A stretch of 64,000 nucleotides of DNA from Parelaphostrongylus tenuis (GCA_019055375.1 JAHQIW010002017.1:496001-560000), one strand, 5' to 3'; counted from the stretch's first letter, positions 34,771-47,884 are shown. Notes: generated from the letters alone by a model not told the origin. A program made the numbers and translations.

Positions 34771-37700
34771 CTACCACTTCATTTCACTATCAAATCGGTA
34801 GAACTGTGAGTAAAGTAAGCCTGTTGTTGAAATCGCATCGTCCACACCAACTGTTTTCATTGGAAATTTGCACACTAACACCGGTGTGAAGATGAATAAC
34901 ACTTGGTCTCGCATCCATGACGCGATTGGACTGGAAGCATTTCGTGGTAAGTACTAGCACAACAGTGGAAAAACTACTTAGAAAAAACTTATAAAAATGG
35001 AAATAATTCAACGCGCTAAACGTATGCACAATAAAGTGCTTTATATAAGTTAAATCGTAGCTGAATCGACTCCGAGATATATCACAGTTCTATTTCAAAA
35101 GCTATAATTACACTAACCCCAAAACAAATGTGCTAATGCGGTGACAGCGTTGAAATTTACTAATCATTTACGCATTATAGATAAAAAAACATTAATCATA
35201 TCTTCGTTGTTCAGTACGCCTGTAGCACGAGGATGTTTGATAGAAATTTCTATTTGGTCAATACTTCAACGCGTTACGTTTTCTCTAGAGCCGATGACTC
35301 GAGCCGACTGTCCACATCATTCGTCCTCATTGTGGACCTCTTCCGTTCGATGATTACTACAGTCACACGCTTCTTACCGTAAATGAGAAGTTTGTCAAGT
35401 AAGGTCCATGATCAAAAGTGCTTCAGCGAGAAATTCAGCTTTACAACGAAGGCGAAACCGACACGAGACAACGACGAGGACGATCGCTAGATCATGGCCA
35501 TGAAAACGAAACGACGTCAAATGTTGACAAAATAAAAATTTCTATTCACACGCCGTCTCAGTCTAATCAGCAAAAAATATTACTTACTGGCTATGGTAAA
35601 GTTATAGGAAAGTTGGTCTACAATATAACAAGCATTTAATTTGCGCAGAGATATAAGTAAGATAAGAAGACAAAGAGAGTAGAATATATGTTCCTGTATA
35701 TTGACCCAATCAATCACAACATTTGAATGATAAACATACTTATGAGCGTGGAAATTGTACACCTTTCCAAGTTTCTTGTCCAAAATAAACGACGGAGCTA
35801 TTCGAACTTCTAACATGTCAGTTTCCATACGACCCTTAATTAAACAATCTCTAAAGGAGATTTTCGAACGCATAAATAGTAAAAAAAGTCGCCGTTCAAG
35901 GCAACTTAGTTATGGGAGTATATATCACAAAGATAGCTAAATATTGATATGATGCAAAGGGTTCTGCGAAAGATTTGCAATATCAATGAAGTACTTTTAG
36001 ATGTTGAATGTTGTAAACACGGTTTAGGAATCAAAAAAGTCTTTACTTACTTGGATACCTAACGGTCCACATGCTTCCTCAGGTAGCCACCACATTAGAG
36101 AAGTCGCCTATCCTTATGGATTAGAGTGAGATTACCACCTTGCGACTAGTAGCTATTGAGACGGTGGTCATACCTAGGTACAGTTTACACTTGACTGGGC
36201 TTTCCAAATGGCAACGTCGGACTAATCAGCTTGGGTGGTCCTGCCGGGGTGTTTAGCCCCCGCTGTACTTCACAGTCCGACACCCAGGAATACCTCCAAG
36301 CCCGATCAGGCGGTAAACTGCTTGGGAGATGTGAGCCTTGATAGTACAAAAAAGGTACGAACCTGATTGACAAGATTGCAAGCCATTCGCCCTGCCAATC
36401 GCGAAGAAGCCGCTAATCCAGACGCCAAATTCGACCAATCATTTCCAGAACTTACCTAAACAGTAAAAACACAGAAATCGTTTACAATTTATAAGCAACT
36501 ATCATTGACAGATAACGCAACATTGAGCTTCATTTTAATGCAGAAATGGCACAAAAAGGTTCTCTATCTCGACCCTAGCTTCGAGCCTCAGAGGTCATGG
36601 TGGAATTCTCACTGATCAAGATAGAATCATCCGTTAACCTTAAGAAATAGGTCAGCAGTGCTAGTTGAAAGTAGAAAGTTGTCGAAAATGTCGACGTCTT
36701 TTGGCCTCTGATATTACTGCTTTGATGAAGGTTTGGAATTGAGCGAATACTGTTCGTAAAAACTGTAAATAACGGTTTCTTAAAAACCTATACTATCGAA
36801 GATACGAGATGCCAATTCGATACCATATCATTCTTGGAAAACTGATTTTGAACTTTTCTGCAATCAAAAAGTAATGAGTTTATTCTAATATTTTACAAAA
36901 CTTTAGATTAAAAAAACCACTCATTTGTAGTTGTAGAAGTTCCACACTAACCACCATTTGGTACGTCAACATTGAAAATGGATCCTTTGAAGCCGATATG
37001 CATAGTTTTTTGAATTTGGATTCACTCGATCACGTCCAAATGTACGAAGTAGCCAGTCAAGCATCTCGACAACCGAAAACAACTTCTTATTGGTACCACT
37101 TTCATTTTCAAAGAATGGTTAAAAAGATTCCATTCGCTGTCTTAAGATGATCTTGAAGAGGTATTGAAAAAACTGGATGGAACCAAGTCAAACTTTACCT
37201 TGTGAGCGTGAACTGTCCCCGCTTGTACTGGATACTCTTCCATATGTGGCCCACCAGCCACATGAGATAGGAAGGCCAGTTCCTGCTCATTAATGCCTAA
37301 CGAATCAACATGTGGGATAATCTGAAAATAAGAAACAAACAGTGATAATCTCATCTGTTACTTGCCGTTTCATTATACTCTTCCTCATGAAGTTTCTAGA
37401 AAATAGACGCAAATCGTGAATAAAATTTCAGCTAATCATAAGGTAAAAAGATAAACGATAAAACTCTTGGTGTTGATCAATTCCTAGGGGAATCATCATG
37501 CATCCGACTTCATAAGTATTGTCTGCGGTGATTGAATGCATATATGGACTTTACAATGACGCTCGGTGGCCTATCGATGTCAGTGCTGATCTTGTCCCAG
37601 ACAAGTCTACCAACTCACCAACCGCGGAGTATGGAAGGCTCGCGAGCCCTGAGCGCGAGATCGAACCAAGGGCTACCTACTGATCAAACCACGTGTGCGC

Positions 37701-40700
37701 CTCAAAGCACTTCTAACCGTCGCGCTTCACTCGCTCTTTATCGTAGGTTGAAGCACTAAAATCGATATTATTGTGAAAACTTACACGATGGAGTATATCA
37801 AACATGAATGTTGCATCTGCAAGACTGCCCATTTCAAGATGAATAGGTACCTACAAGCAAATTCTAAGTCACGTATACACGTACAGATCCAAATGATCCA
37901 CCATTATATTGCCAAGAGGAATTCTTTACGAAACTCTAGAGCTAACTTTTTACCAACTCACTTTCGATGATATTTGGAGAAGATTCCGTCTAATCATTCG
38001 CAGCTTTTCCAAGCGCATTTCTTTATTCTGAAGAAAATCCCCTTTCTCCAATTATAAGAAGACTAGTCTTCAAGTTCATACCTGAGATTCCAGTGTATGT
38101 ATGCCGGAAATAATTGTAAGATCTGGTTTGAACTGTGCTATTGCTTTAAAAAACATCTCCATCACTAATGTGCTACCACTATAAAGTACAAATGAAAAAA
38201 TCATTTGATTTTAGGGAAAAAAATCATTACGCTGGGCACTTTATAACGATAGTCATGAGAAAATAAACAGTAAACAGATTTTGACAAAAGTAACACGTAA
38301 CAATGAGAAAACACATCAAACGATGCTGAGTGATATGCAAAACTTCCAGCTCCAGACGGGAGAACCCGTAGTTCACCCGTATCGACACGCTTGCTACCAC
38401 TACATCAGCGAGGCCACCGTTGCTAACATTCTTTCTTCGAGATGAGGCCTCTGAGTCGTCAGCGTCCCACCGTCAGTAGGATTGGTCTGATTAGAAGAGT
38501 GATAGTAGAGCGGAAGCCTGGATGGCGTAGTGGTATCAAATGCCCCGGTATGGCTGAAACGCGGGTTCATTCCCGCCTGGGATCGAAAGTTGTAGTATGA
38601 CAGCTTTTTTGGATAATTAGATATAACATCAAAACACTGCTATTATCGGTAAAACAAAACACTTGACCATTGATAGAATGACAGTTGTCGATGAAAGAAG
38701 CATGTCAGCACCTGAAGTGGTCATGGCTTGTAATGAACCGACTGCTACTGGGAGCGATCCAGTCGCCCAACGTCTCACCTTGCTTGTATTCCAGGATCAC
38801 GTGGACTTCATCCTCAAATAGACTAGTGAAAACCACATTGCCTTCCATGCCATAGTTTTTGATAGATCCGTCTATTTAGACACTCACTTTCACTATTCGA
38901 GTGGCATTTGTTCGTCTAACGGAAGGATTCAGTAGCGCTTGGCTTCTAGGACCTATAGGACCAACTAAATAAACCTGCAAAGTGTATAATACGAAGATCT
39001 ACACCTAGTCATGTACTAGTTCATTATTCATAAAATATTTCCACAATCAACACACAAAAATCGGTATTTTTCTGTTACTAGGAAACAATTTTTATACAAC
39101 CCTTTTTTGCTAGACAAGAATTTTTCACTAGATATTCAGTGAGCATTTAAAAATTTAAACATCGGGTGAATTCGCATAAACCTGTACTTGATGAATGTCT
39201 TTTACTTAGCAATGAGAATGAAATTGTTTTCACACGCAGCACGCGTTATCAGGCACATTTTTGTTTTCTTTCTTAGCTGAGAACTTTCTTTTAGTAGAAA
39301 TATTTATATTTTTCTTATTAAACTTATAGAAGAAACTTCGATCTATCGTCCTATGGTATTGAATTTTTCATTTATTTTATATGGCCCAGTAAACCGGTCA
39401 AAGAGGCTAAGCTTGAACAGCCTGAGCCCATACACGAAATGCATATGAATGTGTAGGGATCTTAATGTATCTCAGTCGAAGCGTTTTTCTTTATAGTTCT
39501 TTTTCGAGGTGGAAATGTTGCATTTGTTCAAGATAACAAATTCGTCGGAAAACATTCTAGGTCAAATAACAAAAATCGCGCGACGCGACCGACAAAAAGG
39601 TGATGACTCCAAACGTGAAACGTGATCTTATTCTCACTGCTATGGCTCTCTAAAAGGTTTTTGCCATGGAATCTACAGTCTATCGAGGTTTTTGCAATGG
39701 AAAGCTGTAGAACTGGAATCTTCGTGATTTAAGCTAGCGCATGATTGCTAAAGTCTAGAAAAAAAACAAAGGCTCTATAATCAAAGTTTGAAAAATGCTT
39801 GCCAAAAACAAGAAATCACCTAAAAATTAGTGTTATGATAGCAAACTCAAGCCACCTAGTTGTATTATTTCATTTTAATTGTCTCAATGTTGTCGTGGAT
39901 CTGTACCTCTGTACTTGGAAATCCAGAAGCTATTCTCTCAGCCATAAGAGCAGCATTCCCACCGATATGGTATTGAGCTCGAGGAATCGCGGCCTCTACT
40001 TGTCGTACGACAGTCTCAAAAGTAGCCTCTGAGGACATGTACCTAAAAAAGCTCACATTGCCCCCATGGAGATCCTAAGAATAAGTATGGAATTTACGAA
40101 GTAAAATCTATGAAATTCCTGCATCTGCAAATATTTTACTCAAGAAAATAAGGATGTGCAGTAAACAATAAAGTTTTCGAATTTCCCAATGAAAAAAAGT
40201 TTCTTTATCGTTTTCCGGGAACACATGAATATTCAACTCCATTCTCTGGACAAGAACTTTTCATAGGAGTGTTAGTAATCCGATGCTTAGATCTCTGGCT
40301 AGCGCGGTACGTGATCGGTCTTTCAAACACCCTTTCAGAACGCTGTGAAATTCAGATTAAAGTTATATTTCACATCGACCGCCCAACTCAACTATTACTT
40401 CGCTAGAAGCACGAAAATCACATGAACATGTAGAGAAAATTTCATAGTATCAGAGTCATATGTTTTATCTCGAGATTATTCCGAAAAGGAGGAAAATTCC
40501 TGATCGAATAACAAAAATCGCACTTTACATTTCCAAAGCATCGGCGAAATCGATCACTGGCCGAGTTGAAACCGCCACATCCCACCAAGTCCCCTCCGAT
40601 GGGTTAGCCAAAAGACTCGCATATGCTCGCGTATGTGACTTACTTTCCTTGCTATACTGCACAGAAACGGTGAATTCAAGAAGATAAACGCAGCGCTGGA

Positions 40701-42713
40701 AACGCGTGTGTAGCACAAATGTTTTCCTTTCGCTGAAGCATTGCAAAAGTGTCTTTTCAAAAAAAACGGGCCACGTAACGCACGCACTAGCCAGAAATTT
40801 GAGCTTTCGAATGATTTTTAACACTACTATGAAAATTTCCTGTCCAAAGGATGGAGTCGGATATTCATTTTTTTTGCGTAATAGAAAAAAAGCAAAAAAC
40901 CTTCAAGGAGAAAAAAAATGTTGTAAACCTTCACAACCAAACGAAAGAATTTCAACTCGTACTAAACTTTAATTTGATAAGATGAAAACGTCATCAATAG
41001 ACCACAGGCCTTACCAATCTGCCAACTTAAAAAAACTGAGAGCATGACTAACCGGTGCAGCGGATGAGATATAGTTCAGTTGCACGACAGAGAACTTTTA
41101 GCCACTGCACTGTATATGCAGCTAGTGAGCTGGCCCTCTTGATGGTATTTCATTACTATTTCTGGAGCAGATCTATTCTCAAAAGCAACCGTCCGAAAAG
41201 ACTAGACTGGTGAATTTTCTTTCAATTATGAAGATAAACATCTCCATTTATGAATTGAATTAGCTACTTATGCATTTCAATTACCTTCAAGGCCGGCCTT
41301 AGAATTATGAAGCAAGAAGCATATTTCATGAATATGCAATGCAAATTATGGAGTGATTGATTGACTAGACATTCTACCTGGTCAAGAGTCATACCTTTCT
41401 GCAGGTGCGCCACGTTGGAAGAAATGGATGAATGTTTCATGGAGATCTTCCAATGAATCAAGGCTCTCATGATCCATTCCCTTTTCAACAGTAGTATTGA
41501 GACTTTCGATGATTTGAGTACCTGACACAATGACGTCCACGTTACAGTTGAACCTGTAATTGATAGGCTATATTGGAATGCCACCGTATTTCGTGAGCAT
41601 ATGACAGAAATTGATTCACAGCTATGAGCAATGGTGAGTTCATAGAATTAGATGTTGGACTTCTTAACCTAAGTTCAAACCTTCAATGTAATTCTTACTT
41701 ACCAAGTCGTTAACAGTCTGAATACCTTCATTCGGCTAATGGTGTATGTAGATGCTAAACCTAGAATTACAGTGGAACTCATCCGTGAATCGGGCACCCA
41801 ACTCAACAGAATGTTTTTCCATTTAAAAGGTAAGAGTCAATCTATGCTGAAGCTTCTTTTGAAGAGCACAAGGTTCCCTCGAAATAACGAAGCTCGTTGT
41901 TCACATAATATTCCCCAGGATCGACTATAAATTGACCTCGGCATCAAATAAATGACACCGTACTTTTCTTAAGCCGAGACGAGGCGATTAGCACACGATC
42001 TCTTCGGTACAATATAAAAAATAGCAACGGCTAATGCCCGGCAGTTTCGCTTTCTTCAGAGCCTAGGAAAGTCAGATTGACGTACAATCCACTTATGCAA
42101 ACATTTCCATAACAAAATCAAATGAAACTCAAAAAATAAATGTGCAATCGCATGGGGAACAGCTACTAATGTATATCATACTAATACTTTATAGAATATT
42201 ATATTTACTACACCAGCATCAAAAAAGCCGTTTACTATGCGATCAAACATCTACGTATTGATTTCCATCTGCCTTGGCCACGAAAGTGCTTGGTTGAGTA
42301 GGTTACACATCAGTTTGACTCTTCCACGCTCTGTAGAAAAGTAAACAGCCAAAACCTCGGCCATTACCATTGTAAAATTGTAACTGATAAATTGTGCTGC
42401 TAGGAGCCTCATGTTGCCTCAACAGAAAAAATCATGGCTTCTCATGACTGAAGTGAGAATGCCGCATTCCACGTCGAAAATGAAAGCTAACACAACTAAA
42501 ACGCTGCTCTTTATAGTACTTACCTACTTGAATAACAGAGCAGCCCTAATTAAGAGACGTACTACGCCGCCGTCAAGAGAAACAGGCTCTTATGCTCACC
42601 CTACAACAGCTCGCCGAAAAGGTATTCCAGGTTTTGTTATTGCTCGATCCCATGCCAATGACATTGCCCGCTCCACTGAGTACGATTTCAGTTGGTGTTG
42701 TTCATGAAAATAG
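34771..42713 (-). CDS. ADPGK: ADP-dependent glucokinase (5' exon missing, one frameshift)
   Basis: Phosphorylates glucose with ADP; the animal enzyme is ER-anchored. Exons on the minus strand: 42713-42600 (AWDRAITKPGIPFRRAVVG), 41553-41395 (FNCNVDVIVSGTQIIE, QRGAPAE), 40042-39907 (AQYHIGGNAALMAERIA), 38974 to about 38884 (VYLVGPIGPRSQ), 38841-38712 (EVHVILEYKQGE), 38178-38082 (FKPDLTIISGIHTLESQ), 38027-37962, 37850-37785 (IHLEMGSLAD), 37321-37199 (SLGINEQELAFLSHVAGGPH), 37082-36952 (RIHF), 36455 to 36363 or 36372 (GLAASSRLAGRMAC), 35834-35763 (DMLEVRIAPSF) and 34953-34771 (FTPVLVCKFPMKTVGVDDAI, TAG). All phases agree. Odd: exon 37082-36952 lacks one base near 36970-36980, and the GXGD catalytic motif reads GVDD. 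The intron at about 38842-38883 is very short and uncertain. The exon with the start codon and signal anchor was not found. Confidence 0.9.
37455..37745 (-). mobile_element. tRNA-headed SINE, family S2, copy
   Basis: Shares the end AAACTCTTGGTGTTGATCAA, the body with GACAAGTCTACCAACTCACC and the tRNA-like end with CGCGCTTCACTCGCTC (plus-strand reading). Intronic in ADPGK, between exons 37850-37785 and 37321-37199. Confidence 0.6.
38335..38612. mobile_element. Inverted pair of tRNA-like sequences, family D
   Basis: A minus-strand tRNA-like sequence at about 38352-38417 (minus GGCCTCGCTGATGTAGTGGT, T-arm region ACGGGTTCTCCCGT) faces a plus-strand one at about 38516-38584 (GCCTGGATGGCGTAGTGGTA, T arm CGCGGGTTCATTCCCG). 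The outer flanks are inverted versions of the same tail: GAGTGATATGCAAAACTTCC on the left, GATCGAAAGTTGTAGTATGA on the right. Both tRNA-like parts are diverged. Intronic in ADPGK. Confidence 0.55.
39190..40830. repeat. Diverged repeat of about 170 bp, several units
   Basis: Blocks with GTTTTCACACGCAGCACGCG, CACTGCTATGGCTCTC, CAGAACGCTGTGAAATTCAG and TTTCACATCGACCGCCC, plus an inverted block near 40690-40780, resemble the 12.6 and 19.9 kb repeat. ADPGK exon 40042-39907 interrupts the run. Confidence 0.4.
42000..42080 (-). mobile_element. Short Penelope-like end fragment
   Basis: The minus strand reads CTGAAGAAAGCGAAACTGCC, then CGGGCATTAGCCG. This resembles the element ends at 47.2, 47.7 and 55.8 kb (CTGAAGA...CCGAAACGTTAGCC). 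Confidence 0.4.
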
Positions 42714-43943
42714 CTGAAATAAACGCTGACATCTTGACTACGGTAGATTTTGAATATTCCACGAAGTATTCATGATACTTAAATCTATAAGCAGATAAAT
42801 GAATAAAATATGAGAACTAATTATGGAATAACTGAGTAAACATGAAATTCAGAAAAATCCATAGGAACTATCTGCCACAACAACGTAAAGAACTCTCTTT
42901 TAGGATGGTTTTACTTCAATATGCACAACTTTGATGCCTCTTGTTCATTTTATTTGCGGTTCCTAACCCCTTCTTCATTCGATTTGTTACTTTACATCCT
43001 TCACCCAGGAAGGCCCGACTCTGTTGACGCTTGAGGACCGTGGCTTCCTCATAAATATTGTTGAGTGTAGATCAATTTTGTGGAGATGGTATGCATTGGA
43101 GAGCATTTCTACAGGCCTACTTCGACCTTCCAGCTTCATCAGTTCCACGTGAGAGAATTCAACGTTAACACACAATACTGTACCTTAATGACTGACGATG
43201 ATTTGTCGACTAGTAGAATACTTGAGGAGTTTCAAACTTTATAGATGTAGAGAATTCACTTTTGCTATAATCTCAAATGCATCAATAAATTAAATTTGAT
43301 AATCTTTCGACCTTGAGCTTGTTTATGATAGGATTTCCAAAAGCTGAAACGGCATTACTGATATATTGGGTTGTACCCCCATGCCTCGCCTTAAAAACCT
43401 CATATGTGACTGCTTTCACTCTCATGAGTTCTATGAAACAAAGTTCATCACCTTATTTCTTGATAACCGTAAGGCTGCCCTGTCCCGTAGTGGTCCTAAT
43501 ACTACTTCATGAGCAAGCTTGGACCAGCTGATCTGAACTTCAGAGCTATCGTTTCGACGTCCTCGTCTTCTTCGAAACCAATAAATTGAGCCCTTTGAAA
43601 AAAGCAAACTTTGATACCTTTAGCCGGATAAACTTTTATAATCAACCTCGTGTAAGCTTATTATTCAAGGAAATGTTTTGTAAAATTCGCCTGCGAAAAG
43701 ACCCCTCCATTAATTTCCACGTTAACACTTTGACGACCACCGTTGATAGGCATGCGGCGTCTGCGCGTCGCTTGCGCGGCACTCACTAGCATGGGTAACT
43801 GCGTCTCTGTGCGAAATTGTCGTTGTGCCTGCGCTCTGCTGAAGTGAGCGCCTTCATTCCACGCCGCTGTCTCGGTAAGTGATTGAGACCGTAGGAAAAT
43901 TGGAAGTGACAACAGCAGAGGAGAGTACGCCGTGGGTATAGAC

Positions 43944-44132
43944 AACCACTTACTAGGAAGCTGTCACTATCAAAACCATTGTCACTAACACTATGACTAT
44001 CGCTATCACTGCTACCGTCACTACCTTTATCATTATCACTATCCCTGTCACTCATTATCACTATGATCATTATCGCTTTCACTATCGTTACCACTGTCAC
44101 TATTATTAATATCATTACAATCATTATCGAAT
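43944..44132. repeat. TCACTATCATTA-type microsatellite
   Basis: Degenerate units of six to twelve bases (TCACTATCA, TTATCACTA). The Asp/Ser-rich frame opposite (43786-44124) is its by-product. Similar sequence resumes at 44265-44335 after an R2 fragment. Confidence 0.85.
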
Positions 44133-46284
44133 GAAAGTATCACTTTACCAGCTACAATTCGACTGTAGGTCACTGCAGTGTCTATGCACTGAGTGAATGC
44201 ACTGTGTAAGTGCCCTCGTCAGACCTCACAAGAAGCTCAAAACAGTGACAATTATAATCACTTTTGTAACCATTAGCATTATCGAAAGCATAATCATTAT
44301 CGCTATCATAGTCATTATCATTACGGGTATCAATTAACGATAAAGCTTTGTCGTTGAAACATAAGAAATGTAGCTAAATTATGGAAGATACAGATGCTCT
44401 CTTTACTGAGAATATCCCTGTAGAAACTTTTTTTGAAAAAATTCCATTATTTCATTATGAAAAAGCTCGCTTAGAAGCACCTCGGTTCGACTTGCATTCA
44501 TTATAGATTCCAGAGTCTATCTTCTCACGAGATTCACCGCCTTTCTTACAGGATGCCACGCCGCCATTATAGTGACCGAGATTTGACGTCGCGCGGCGTG
44601 GGACGAAGCGTCCCACATGACCCATGACCACATGTAGTGTAGGGGCCCTTATGAATTACTGATAACAATTTTTTTACATGACCCGTTCCACAGCTTTTTC
44701 TATGTGGAACTCAGTCCTACAGCATTGATTTGTCTCCTTGCCTTCATCGGTTGCTTGATGATTTTACTATTTTTTCAAACGTCACTGAATGCTGGTTGGG
44801 TAGATTTTCTTGCAATCTCAAGACCAAGCAGGGTGAAGCGTCTCTTGAACCGTTCGTTCACTGACTGCTTGAAAATTTTAGGGAATAATCATCGTACCGA
44901 GCATTACTGACTACTGTACCAGTGCCCCTTAGCAACTACTAAAAATACTAATTCCACTGACAATACTATGCAAACGGATTATCACCAGTTACGGGCAGGC
45001 TAACAAGCATTTTTAGTGCAGATAATTTCCAAAACGCCCACAAGAAGTGATCATACAGGGTGACTACATAGCAACAAACATGTATGTAAAGTGCATAAAT
45101 TTTGGGCTATATTTGATGCGAATCATTACTGTCAAGCACTAAATTCACTTATACAAGTCTATTAACTCTTGTTACCATTTCACTGGAGTAAAAAGGCTCC
45201 TGAGTATCGGACTTGAGTGCTTAAGTACAACAAAGACATCTCTGCTTCTTCCAGAAAGACAAGACACTCGTGGCCAATTTCTCCAGCAATTATATTCTCC
45301 CGCATGTGAGATCAAGTCGCTTAGAAAAAAAAGGTTCGCTGTAAATTATCAAGCGTGGAGAATACATTCTCACCCATGATAATGTTCTCTTCAATTTCAA
45401 TGCCGGATAAGCTGATGACTTACTATCAAAAGTACAGAAAGAGTTCTGCAATTCAAGATAACTAACCGGGAAACAGATAAACTCTATGGAAGTGAAGGTT
45501 ACATTGCACTAACATGAATGATTCCTACAGAAACGAAGGCGTAGCACAAGTGTTGAACAAGTAATTCGACTGGGACGAGATGACCCTTCACGATATTGCT
45601 TGGAAAAAAATGTTCACCGATGATTCTGCCTCCTATTCGAGTACTAATAAAGTAGAGACAAATTATGAGAACAACTAGATCATATGAAATTTACGACGAA
45701 ATTATAAACTTTTTTCTTCTGAATTGTAGGGACCACAACATAAGTTTTGCTACGACATCCTGGAATATGGAAACAGCATGGAAAGATAAAAGCGTACATG
45801 ACGGTAAACATCCTGCCATCCAAAGTTCTCGTAGAAACCACCGATTAGATGCCACATACGAAATTCGATCTTACTTTCTAGCTTACCCTCCCCCAAAAAC
45901 CAACTTGAGTGTTGAGATATATGGGTCGAGTGTCTCGCGTACAACCAATAAAACTCAATGACAACCTCTTCATATGAGGAAAACATTACCTTCAATGCTC
46001 AGAATTATATATCAAAAGCAAAACATATATGAGGCGGTAATAAAGTCAGATGATGTGAAGTCGACGACAGAGAACAGTGAAACAGATCATAAGTGGATGC
46101 TATGGTACTCTAAGATACAGCGAAGATGTGCGTATGTTTTATAGTCATCCTAGTGAGCTATATTCGCAGCTAAAGATGCTTTCTGGTAGAGGAAATGATA
46201 CTACACTGGGTGAATTTTTTCTACTATTTTTATAGCAGTGTTTATGTAATGGTCCCAGGATGTTTAACTACATGCAAATTTCGA

Positions 46285-46410
46285 GCCCCACGAGAAAGCT
46301 GAACCCAGGTTTTACCCATACCCGGACAGGTGCTACCACACGTGCCTCCGCTGTGAGTGAAAAGCGGGTTCAACTCCTAGATGCGGCCGAGAATTTCGCT
46401 TGTCACTCAA
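46285..46410. mobile_element. Diverged inverted tRNA-like pair
   Basis: The left part reads on the minus strand GGTAGCACCTGTCCGGGTAT, then AACCTGGGTTCAGC. The right part reads plus AAAGCGGGTTCAACTCC followed by GAGAATTTCGCTTGTCACTC, again the shared tail. Both halves are degraded. Confidence 0.45.
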
Positions 46411-46911
46411 CATCCTCGGATACTTGCAACTGTTGCCATGCTCGAGCGAAGTACCACCACAACAACGGTCAGGAGCAGAATAAATTCATCGGAGATTTAC
46501 TGAGCTTTGCAATACACGTTGAGAAATGTAGTTGTTCTTCCCCATCATGTAACTTATGTGACACTATGTAAAACTGTCTTGATCATAGGTGTTTTCAACA
46601 CCATAGAAACTTCCTCTGTTGTTCATTTGAGTATATGATGACTCAGTAGGATTAGTCAGAATTCTTTCAGCTACCTTAACTAACATATGAAACGCAGTCT
46701 TTATGTTACTCTCGACTCACTTGACTAGATTAATCACAAGTAGCTTCTACGAACACCTATTTTTCAGTACTTCAGAGACAAAGTCTTTTTCGTTTTTTCC
46801 TCAGACTTCTACTAATTATTTTTAGGCTTAAAACCCGACATCTTCGATACCTTAGCTTTTCTTTATAAAGCCTTCTCAGGGTGCTGCAGCAACGATGATA
46901 AGATCATGTTT

Positions 46912-47884
46912 CAGTATCTTCTTCTGTTTAGCCGCTCCGAGGTGTTATTAGTAGTATTTATTGAATATCAGCGAAGCATATAACAATACAGTTAATAATG
47001 CAGCACGAATATTACAACAGTCCTGGTGGCTAACGTTTCGGCAAGGTTCGCCATCTTCAGAGCCCTTGATTCTCCTCCAAAAGCGATCCTCTAAATACTG
47101 AAAATGAAATTCTTTCGACTCACACTTCTTTAAATGAGAATTTTCAGATCTTGTTTAAATCGACTGAAGATGGCGAACCTTGCCGAAACGTTAGCCGCCA
47201 CGACTGTAGTAATATTCGTGCTGCATTATTAACTGTACTGTTATATGGTTCGCTGATATTCAATAAATACTACTGATAACATCTCGGAGCGGCTAAATAG
47301 AAGAAGATACCGATTTATTCAAACTATGCCGAGGTTAATAGATAGTCGGTCCTGGGATTTTTACAAACTGTTCCAGCCAAATATTTTCGACTAATGAAAG
47401 AGACCCTGTCACTAAGACAAAAGATAGTCTTAGCTAGACAAACAATTATTTTCCTCCGTCGCTGCCTAAAACACCGAATCGTTCCCAACTTCATCAGGCG
47501 AAAACGATTTCACGAGCTATGCGGGCGACCAGAAGACGATTAACGAGTATTGAGCATCGAATTAAGACTCCTACGAGAAGCACTTCGATTTAAACAAGAT
47601 CTGATGTATTCTCATTCAAAGAAGTGTGAGTCGAAAGAATTTTATTGTGTTCAGTACTTAGAGGATCGCCTTTGGAGGAGAATTAAGGGCTCTGAAGATG
47701 GCGAACCTTGCCGAAACGTTAGCCACCACGACTGTTGTAATATTCGTGCTGCATTATTAACTGTATTGTCATATGCTTCGCTGATATTCAATAAATACTA
47801 CTAATAACACCTCGGAGCGGCTAAACAGAAGAAGATACTGATTTATTCAAACTATGCCGAGGTTAATAGATAGTCGGTCTTGGG
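46912..47884. mobile_element. Penelope-like element remnant with inverted and direct end copies
   Basis: Three copies of one end sequence occur: inverted at 46912-47155, direct at 47163-47346 and direct at 47690-47884. Each contains (plus sense of the direct copies) CTGAAGATGGCGAACCTTGC, CGAAACGTTAGCC and TTCAATAAATACTACT. Between the last two, the plus strand reads RQKIVL, IFLRRCLKHRIVPNFIRRKR, an in-frame stop, then REALRFKQDLMYSHSKKCES; this resembles the N-terminal region of Penelope-like retroelement ORFs. No reverse transcriptase or GIY-YIG domain remains. PLE identity is inferred. Confidence 0.6.
47395..47804 (+). pseudogene. Broken 5' ORF of a Penelope-like retroelement
   Basis: The same frame reads before and after a TAA at about 47540. 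The reading is basic and helical (LRRCLKHRIVPNFIRRKRF) and fuses into the element end copy, so the protein could not be completed. Only a short N-terminal portion is present. Confidence 0.5.

Larger units (their letters stand above)
42714..46911. other. Mostly unassigned; simple repeats; tRNA-like pair at 46.3 kb
   Basis: This probably contains the missing 5' exon of ADPGK, but I could not place it. Present are (TATCACTATCATT)-type microsatellites at 43944-44132 and 44265-44335, an R2 fragment at about 44195-44242 (CCCTCGTCAGACCTCACAAG), and a diverged tRNA-like pair near 46290-46400. An open frame at 44704-44910 with a hydrophobic stretch (ALICLLAFIGCLMILLFFQT) has no splice or family support. 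Confidence 0.4.

Noticed and set aside
34790..35029. Minus frame MHTFSALNYF... and plus-strand reading VVEIASSTPTVFIGNL
   Set aside because: Both are shadows of the ADPGK last exon, which reads FTPVLVCKFPMKTVG in the third minus frame and aligns with the family.
36185..36438. Two overlapping minus frames rich in Pro, Gly and Cys
   Set aside because: Alternate frames over and beyond the ADPGK exon starting at 36455; only the GLAASSRLAGRMAC frame fits the family.
43786..44124. Asp/Ser-rich 112-codon frame
   Set aside because: Product of a TCACTATCATT microsatellite.
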